From UBA6107 sp964459385 (GTDB taxonomy: Bacteria > Chloroflexota > Anaerolineae > Anaerolineales > Anaerolineaceae), in contig CAYWLG010000010.1 of the NCBI GenBank assembly GCA_964459385.1, positions 40,158 through 104,157 on the forward strand: 64,000 nt of DNA. The letters run 5' to 3'. Positions 59,177 through 64,000 of the stretch are shown one piece after another. A model generated the notes under the pieces. That model ran no database searches. It saw only the letters and a program-made list of their open reading frames with translations, and was not told where the DNA came from. Position numbers and translations under genes: made by a program. The stretch's first letter is position 1. Every line of letters begins with the position of its first letter.

Positions 59177-59734
59177 ATGCGAGATTACCGAGAATTTCTG
59201 AGTGAGATCCTGATCCCTGAAGATCAATTGCAGGTGCGCATCGCCGAATTGGGGGCACAGATCAGCCGAGATTTCGCCGGTAGTGACAGGCTGCTTCTGG
59301 TGTGCATTCTGCGCGGCGGGGTACTGTTTTTGACCGATTTGATGCGCAAGATCAATGTGCCGCATGCCATTGAATTTATGGCAGTATCCTCTTATGGGGT
59401 GGGGGGACGCTCCAGTAATGGGCAGGTGCGCATCAATCTGGACCTCGGAGTGGATATTCGGGGTCGGGACGTGATCATCGTGGAAGACATCATCGATAGC
59501 GGCCATACGGTGGCTGCCGTTCTCGAAATGCTCTCCACCCGCAAACCGGCCAGTATCTGCGTTTGCACGCTGCTGGATAAAGCAGACCGACGCGAGGTAA
59601 TGGTGCCCGTTAAATATACGGGCTTTTCCATCCCGAACAAGTTCGTTTTTGGCTATGGCTTGGATATTGACGATTTTTACCGTAACTTGCCTTTTATTGG
59701 GGTGGTCGATCTGGAAAAATATCAGGCGGGGTAA
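59177..59734 (+). CDS. hpt: Hypoxanthine phosphoribosyltransferase
   Basis: A 185-residue purine salvage enzyme converting hypoxanthine or guanine with PRPP to IMP or GMP. The PRPP motif is VIIVEDIIDSGHTVAAV and the flexible loop contains SSYGVGGRSSNGQV. VPVKYTGFSIPNKFVFGYGLD is the base-binding C-terminal segment. It starts 17 bases after tdk and ends one base before the GTG start of the CCA-type gene, so the three are one operon. Complements adenine deaminase at 35.7 kb, which yields hypoxanthine. Confidence 0.96.
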   Translation: MRDYREFLSEILIPEDQLQVRIAELGAQISRDFAGSDRLLLVCILRGGVLFLTDLMRKINVPHAIEFMAVSSYGVGGRSSNGQVRINLDLGVDIRGRDVIIVEDIIDSGHTVAAVLEMLSTRKPASICVCTLLDKADRREVMVPVKYTGFSIPNKFVFGYGLDIDDFYRNLPFIGVVDLEKYQAG

Positions 59735-61114
59735 GTGGATGCCAGGTTGCAAGAGTTTCGCAAAAAACATGCTGATCTGCTCGCGTTAAAACACCCAGAT
59801 CAGAAGCTCTATTTTATTGGGGGAGTGGTACGAGATCTGTTTCTGCAGCGTGAGCATAAAGATATTGACATTCTGGTTGATGGCGATACCCGAGAGATTG
59901 CCAGAAAACTCGCCAGTCGTTTAAACGGTGCTTTTTTTATGCTCGATGAAAAGCGCAACACTTCTCGCGTTGTCATTAATCAACCCCACAATCATCAAAT
60001 CTATGATTTCGCCGCAATGCAGGGCCAAAGTATTGAGGAAGATCTCGCGTTGAGAGATTTCACGATCAACGCCATGGCGATCGATTTTGACTTTCCAGAA
60101 GAGGTGATCGATCCACTCAATGGCAGACGCGATCTGCTTGAGAAAGTATTGCGTGTTTGCACTGAGACCAGCTTTTCACGCGACCCCATTCGTGTGATTC
60201 GCGCCATCCGCTATTCGATCACTTGTGGCGTGAAAATCGAGCCGGGCACACTGTCCGCTTTGAAAATGGCCATCCCCGGGCTTGCCAACATTTCGTCTGA
60301 GAGAAAACGCGATGAGCTTTTTAAAATTCTTGAAACTGAGAAGCCTGCACTGGGCATGACCCTGCTGTCCCGGTTGGGAATCATGCAGTCGCTGGCTGGT
60401 GAAACCGGAGAGATCAATTTTGCTGAATTAGCCGCCCTGAAACAGTTATTTTTGCTGATCGAGGGCAAAAAAGGAGAAAGCGCGAACCGCGATTTCTTTG
60501 AAACTTCTTTTAATTTGCGGCTGGGCAGGTTTTACTTTCGCCTGACGGATTATTTCAATTCTCGAAATTCGTCTGATCGCACTGAACAGCAATTGGCCCT
60601 GGCGGCAGTTTGGCTCAGACAATTGCCAATCGAGTCGCGTGAGGGTTTTGCCCAATCGTTGGCGCTGTCTAAAGAGGAGCACAATCGAATTCAGCTTCTC
60701 TTTGCTGAAGAACAGCGTGTGGAAAAATTGATTTCACTGGGTGAGATGGATGCACGCAGCATCTACCTGTTTTATCAAGGCATACAAGAGGCGGGGCTGG
60801 ATCTGGTTTTGATGGCGCTGGCAAAAAAAATCAGCTTGCCGGCCAGTGAGTTGTCCCAAGAAAAATGGCTGGCATCCCTTGAGAAAAGCGAAACGCTCAT
60901 ATCCGCCTGGTTCGAAAGACCAGAAGTGGTTCGACCCACGATGTTGCTGAATGGGAATGATCTGATGCTGGAGTTCGATTTGACCCCCGGGCCATCCATT
61001 GGGGTTTTGTTGGAGAATTTGCGAGAAGAACAGGCTGCCGGGTTGATAAACTCTCGCCGAGAGGCGCTTACGTGGGTGGAAGCGCAACTTGGGCACGCAA
61101 CCCAAGCCGAATAA
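59735..61114 (+). CDS. CCA tRNA nucleotidyltransferase/poly(A) polymerase family
   Basis: A 459-residue class II nucleotidyltransferase. The head domain has YFIGGVVRDLFLQREHKDID, i.e. GGxxRD and the catalytic DID pair (IDILVDGD), then RDFTINAMAIDF, DPLNGRRDLLEKVLRVCTE and FSRDPIRVIRAIRY, typical of the CCA/PcnB family. The tail is long and of low similarity, so CCA-adding, A-adding or poly(A) activity cannot be distinguished. The encoded tRNA-Glu in this window lacks CCA, so an adding enzyme is needed. Start GTG 59735 follows the hpt stop directly; AGGCGGGG serves as ribosome site. Confidence 0.88.
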   Translation: MDARLQEFRKKHADLLALKHPDQKLYFIGGVVRDLFLQREHKDIDILVDGDTREIARKLASRLNGAFFMLDEKRNTSRVVINQPHNHQIYDFAAMQGQSIEEDLALRDFTINAMAIDFDFPEEVIDPLNGRRDLLEKVLRVCTETSFSRDPIRVIRAIRYSITCGVKIEPGTLSALKMAIPGLANISSERKRDELFKILETEKPALGMTLLSRLGIMQSLAGETGEINFAELAALKQLFLLIEGKKGESANRDFFETSFNLRLGRFYFRLTDYFNSRNSSDRTEQQLALAAVWLRQLPIESREGFAQSLALSKEEHNRIQLLFAEEQRVEKLISLGEMDARSIYLFYQGIQEAGLDLVLMALAKKISLPASELSQEKWLASLEKSETLISAWFERPEVVRPTMLLNGNDLMLEFDLTPGPSIGVLLENLREEQAAGLINSRREALTWVEAQLGHATQAE

Positions 61115-61139
61115 AAAATCGCCGTGAGGCGATTTTTTT
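61113..61139. terminator. Bidirectional terminator
   Basis: AAAAAATCGCC-gtga-GGCGATTTTTTT. It ends the salvage operon on the plus strand and the response regulator gene on the minus strand, whose stop codon overlaps it. Confidence 0.92.
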
Positions 61140-61548
61140 ACTTGTATGTGAGGGCGTCGATTTTGAGGGGAGAGGTGTTGGGGTTCAGCTCCGGGCTGCG
61201 CCGGGTGAGGTTATTGATGTGGGCGATCAGCGTAGCACTCTTGACCGGTTTCACCAGGTAATCGTCTGCACCCAGATCGAGCGCACGGGCGATCAAGCCG
61301 GGGTTATCGAGCACAGAAAGGATCATAATAGGAACGCGGCTGGTTCTGCGAATGGATTGGCAGACCTGCCAGCCATCCAAGTCTGGCATCATCAGATCCA
61401 AAAGCACCATGTCTGGATTTACTTCCTGCAATTTTTGTAAACCCTGAACACCAGAATTCGCCAGGATGACGCGCGCTTCAGTCGGGAGCAAGATCACTTT
61501 GATTAATTCGGTAAGAGCCGGGTCATCATCGATGACGAGTATTTTCAT
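61138..61548 (-). CDS. Stand-alone response regulator (receiver domain only)
   Basis: A 136-residue protein with one receiver domain (residues 1-118): acidic residues D7-D9, phospho-acceptor D51 in MVLLDLMMPDLDG, the LSVLDN switch and ADDYLVKP with Lys. No output domain; a short tail of 18 residues follows. It may be a phosphorelay carrier or bind other proteins directly. GGAG six bases before ATG 61548 gives the start; the longer open frame upstream (to 61665) is not receiver-like. No kinase gene is adjacent. Confidence 0.9.
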   Translation of the reverse strand: MKILVIDDDPALTELIKVILLPTEARVILANSGVQGLQKLQEVNPDMVLLDLMMPDLDGWQVCQSIRRTSRVPIMILSVLDNPGLIARALDLGADDYLVKPVKSATLIAHINNLTRRSPELNPNTSPLKIDALTYK

Positions 61549-61776
61549 TTTCGCTCCAGTAATATTTTTGTAACACATCCTTATTATCAGGCATAATGTA
61601 ACGTTTTTACCTTGCAAACGACTTACAGATTCCCATTTTTGGGAAGGCGGGCGATTGGTGGGCAAGAGAGCGGTTCATACAACTTGATTTATGGTAAAAT
61701 CTAAAACTTAGAACCAAAATTATATAATGCCGGAAAATCGGCTTGTTTTGCAATAATAATTCATTTGGAGGCTAGA

Positions 61777-64000
61777 ATGGCAGAAAAGAAATGGGTTTAC
61801 CTTTTTCATGATATTGAAAAAGCCGAAAAGTACGTAGGCGGCGATTGGGAAAAGGTTCGTGGCCTGCTGGGTGGCAAAGGCGCCAACCTCGCTGAGATGG
61901 CCCGTATCAAACTCCCGGTTCCCCCCGGTTTTACCGTAACCACTGAGGCGTGCAATGCGTACTCAGCCGCAAAAGAGTTCCCCGCTGGTATGTGGGATCA
62001 GATGCTCGAAGCCTTGAAAGTCGTTGAAAAAGACGCCGGCAAGAAATTTGGCAGTGTTGACAATCCTTTGCTTGTCTCCTGCCGCTCTGGCGCCAAATTC
62101 TCCATGCCTGGCATGATGGATACCGTTCTGAACATTGGCTTGAACGATGATTCTGCCAAAGGCATGGTCAAGTTGACCAACAACGAACGCTTCGTTTACG
62201 ACTCATACCGACGTTTGATCCAGATGTTTGGTACCGTGGTTCTTAATCTGCCCGATGAAGCCTTCGAAGAAGTGCTGGATGGCTTTAAGAAAGAAAAAGG
62301 CTACAAGGCCGATACCGATATGACCGCTGACGACCTGAAAGATCTGGTCGAAAAATTCAAGGTCGTCGTCAAGAAACACTATGGCAAAGATTTCCCCCAG
62401 GAACCCCTCGATCAATTGAAGCTGGCCACCGAAGCCGTGTTCAAATCATGGAACGGTAAACGCGCCGTGGACTACCGCCGCGCCACCAACATTCCGGATG
62501 ATCTGGGCACCGCCGTCAACATCGTGACCATGGTCTTTGGTAACATGGGCTGGGATTCCGGCACCGGTGTGGCTTTCACCCGTAACCCGTCCACCGGTGA
62601 ATCCATCCTTTATGGTGATTACCTGCTGAACGCTCAGGGTGAAGATGTTGTGGCCGGTATTCGCAATACCGAAAAGATCGATACCCTCGGGAACGTTCTG
62701 CCCGAAGCCAACAAACAGTTCCTTGAAGTTGTGAAGACCCTCGAATTGCATTATCACGATATGCAGGATGTTGAATTCACCATCGAACATGGCCGCTTGT
62801 GGATGCTGCAGTGCCGCAATGGCAAGCGCACCGCCCGTGCCGCAGTGAAAATCGCTGTCGATATGGTGAATGAAGGTCTCATCAACAAAGAAGAAGCCAT
62901 CAAACGTGTCACCACTGAAAACGTCGACACTTTGCTGCACCCGCAATTCACTGCCGAGACCAAAGCCGCTGCCAAGAAAGACGGCCGCTGGTTCGCCAAC
63001 GGCGTCAATGCTTCTCCTGGTGCCGCTGTGGGACAGGTTTACTTCGATGCCGATCTGACCGAAAAGATGGCCAAAGAAGAAGGCCAGGCCACCATCATGG
63101 TGCGCCCCTTCACCAAGCCTGATGATGTGCACGGTATGCTCGCCGCCAAAGGTATTCTCACCTCTGAAGGTGGCGCTACCTCTCATGCCGCAGTGGTTGC
63201 CCGCCAGTTTGGTGTGCCCTGTGTTGTGGGCGCTTCCTCTGTGTCGATTGACCTCGAAAAACGCACCATGGTTGCCAACGGCGTCACCGTCAAAGAAGGC
63301 GAGTGGATCTCAGTTGATGGCACCACCGGCGATGTCTTCACCGGCAAGATTGACCTGACCGTTCCTTCGATCGAAGAACAGACCGACCTCCTCACCCTGC
63401 TCAACTGGGCCGATGAGATCGCCGGTTTGCAAGTCTGGGCCAACTCTGATTATCCCAAAGATGCCCGCCGCGCCCGCTCATATGGCGCCAAGGGTATTGG
63501 CCTTTGCCGCACCGAGCACATGTTCTTTGAGCCCACACGCTTGCCCATCGTGCAGCGCATGATCCTGGCCAAAGACGATGCCACCCGCAAAGCTGCCCTC
63601 GATGAACTGCTGCCGTTCCAGCGCTCAGACTTTGATGGTCTGTTTGAAGCGATGGATGGCTGCCCGGTAATCATCCGCCTCATTGATCCCCCGCTGCATG
63701 AGTTCCTGCCTTCTGAAGAATCTCTTCTCGAAGAAGTGGTCACGATGCGCGTCAAGGGCGAGACCAAAGGCCTGGCCGAGAAAGAATCTCTGCTCGAGGC
63801 AGTGAAGGGTATGCACGAAAGCAACCCAATGATGGGTTTGCGTGGGGTGCGCCTTTCCATCGCCATGCCGCAGATCGTTGAGATGCAGGTGCGCGCCATC
63901 TTTGAAGCCGCCGCCGACTGCACCCTGCGTGGCATCGTGGTGAAACCTGAGGTCATGATCCCGTTGACCGGGCACATCAATGAGCTCAAATGGATCCAGC
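61777..64000 (+). CDS. ppdK: Pyruvate phosphate dikinase, N-terminal 741 codons (runs off the window)
   Basis: Interconverts pyruvate + ATP + Pi with phosphoenolpyruvate + AMP + PPi. The reading frame opens at ATG 61777 behind TTTGGAGGCTAGA and stays open to the last base, so no stop is visible; it is partial (typical total about 880 aa). The ATP-grasp region holds GLLGGKGANLAEMARIKLPVPPG and SVDNPLLVSCRSGAKFSMPGMMDT (Arg and Met/Gly loop); the swivelling phosphohistidine domain has ILTSEGGATSHAAVVARQ with the catalytic His near codon 470. The start of the PEP/pyruvate barrel (LPFQRSDFDGLFEAMDG) is present. Upstream is AT-rich with TATAAT near 61724 but no clear -35 box. Confidence 0.96.
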   Translation, partial: MAEKKWVYLFHDIEKAEKYVGGDWEKVRGLLGGKGANLAEMARIKLPVPPGFTVTTEACNAYSAAKEFPAGMWDQMLEALKVVEKDAGKKFGSVDNPLLVSCRSGAKFSMPGMMDTVLNIGLNDDSAKGMVKLTNNERFVYDSYRRLIQMFGTVVLNLPDEAFEEVLDGFKKEKGYKADTDMTADDLKDLVEKFKVVVKKHYGKDFPQEPLDQLKLATEAVFKSWNGKRAVDYRRATNIPDDLGTAVNIVTMVFGNMGWDSGTGVAFTRNPSTGESILYGDYLLNAQGEDVVAGIRNTEKIDTLGNVLPEANKQFLEVVKTLELHYHDMQDVEFTIEHGRLWMLQCRNGKRTARAAVKIAVDMVNEGLINKEEAIKRVTTENVDTLLHPQFTAETKAAAKKDGRWFANGVNASPGAAVGQVYFDADLTEKMAKEEGQATIMVRPFTKPDDVHGMLAAKGILTSEGGATSHAAVVARQFGVPCVVGASSVSIDLEKRTMVANGVTVKEGEWISVDGTTGDVFTGKIDLTVPSIEEQTDLLTLLNWADEIAGLQVWANSDYPKDARRARSYGAKGIGLCRTEHMFFEPTRLPIVQRMILAKDDATRKAALDELLPFQRSDFDGLFEAMDGCPVIIRLIDPPLHEFLPSEESLLEEVVTMRVKGETKGLAEKESLLEAVKGMHESNPMMGLRGVRLSIAMPQIVEMQVRAIFEAAADCTLRGIVVKPEVMIPLTGHINELKWIQ

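Overview
The window looks like a chromosomal segment of a bacterium of the Chloroflexota, most likely class Anaerolineae. This is inferred from gene content and style, not from a marker tree. Pointers are moderate GC with AT-rich intergenic regions, a split methylmalonyl-CoA mutase, an Atg22/UMF1-type transporter, many membrane and lipoprotein genes with T/E/A/P linkers, pyruvate phosphate dikinase, and a fermentative or anaerobic set (Fhs, FolD, L-lactate dehydrogenase). No phage, IS element, CRISPR array or rRNA is visible. One tRNA gene is present (tRNA-Glu, TTC, minus strand).

Left part (1-19.3 kb): an MFS exporter, a 48-residue zinc-ribbon protein missed by length cut-offs, a CBS-ACT protein, formate-THF ligase, a KdpDE-like two-component system next to a KimA-like potassium permease, an SDR enzyme, a lipoprotein, a GH13 glucosidase, MurJ, a short RsmI-like methylase, a radical SAM protein and a PAS-GAF-HD-GYP c-di-GMP phosphodiesterase.

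Middle (19.4-34.1 kb): tRNA-Glu with a partial copy of its 3' end nearby; an operon of a CPA2 antiporter, a PII-like protein and a DUF1786 protein; methylmalonyl-CoA mutase large subunit and epimerase; UMF1 transporter; lactate dehydrogenase; UvrA; small stress genes; UDP-glucose dehydrogenase; FolD.

The most remarkable region is 34.2-55.9 kb, about 22 kb all on the plus strand. It contains an 8-oxoguanine/guanine deaminase-like SsnA-type amidohydrolase, adenine deaminase, a HutC-type GntR regulator, two different carbamoyltransferases in tandem (one ATCase-like, one knotted YgeW-like), carbamate kinase, a complete BMP-type ABC importer (lipoprotein, ATPase, two permeases), a threonine synthase-like enzyme, a TrpB-like PLP enzyme of unknown substrate, a hydantoinase, and three complex I/hydrogenase-4-like membrane subunits. 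The set resembles the anaerobic purine/ureide degradation clusters known from E. coli (ygeW, ssnA, hyuA/ygeZ, yqeA) but differs in parts. The likely logic is: import of a purine or related heterocycle, deamination, hydrolytic ring opening, transfer of ureido groups to phosphate, and ATP formation by carbamate kinase. Two copies of TTGTC(T/A)GACAAT flank its first promoter and are probable operators. Intergenic stem-loops at 41.29 and 50.22 kb suggest three transcription units.

Right part (56-64 kb): a coiled-coil protein; an L21-L27 operon with a perfect consensus promoter; an L31 protein fused to a domain resembling the RNA polymerase alpha C-terminal domain; thymidine kinase; hypoxanthine phosphoribosyltransferase; CCA-type nucleotidyltransferase; a single-domain response regulator; and the first 741 codons of pyruvate phosphate dikinase, which runs off the window end.
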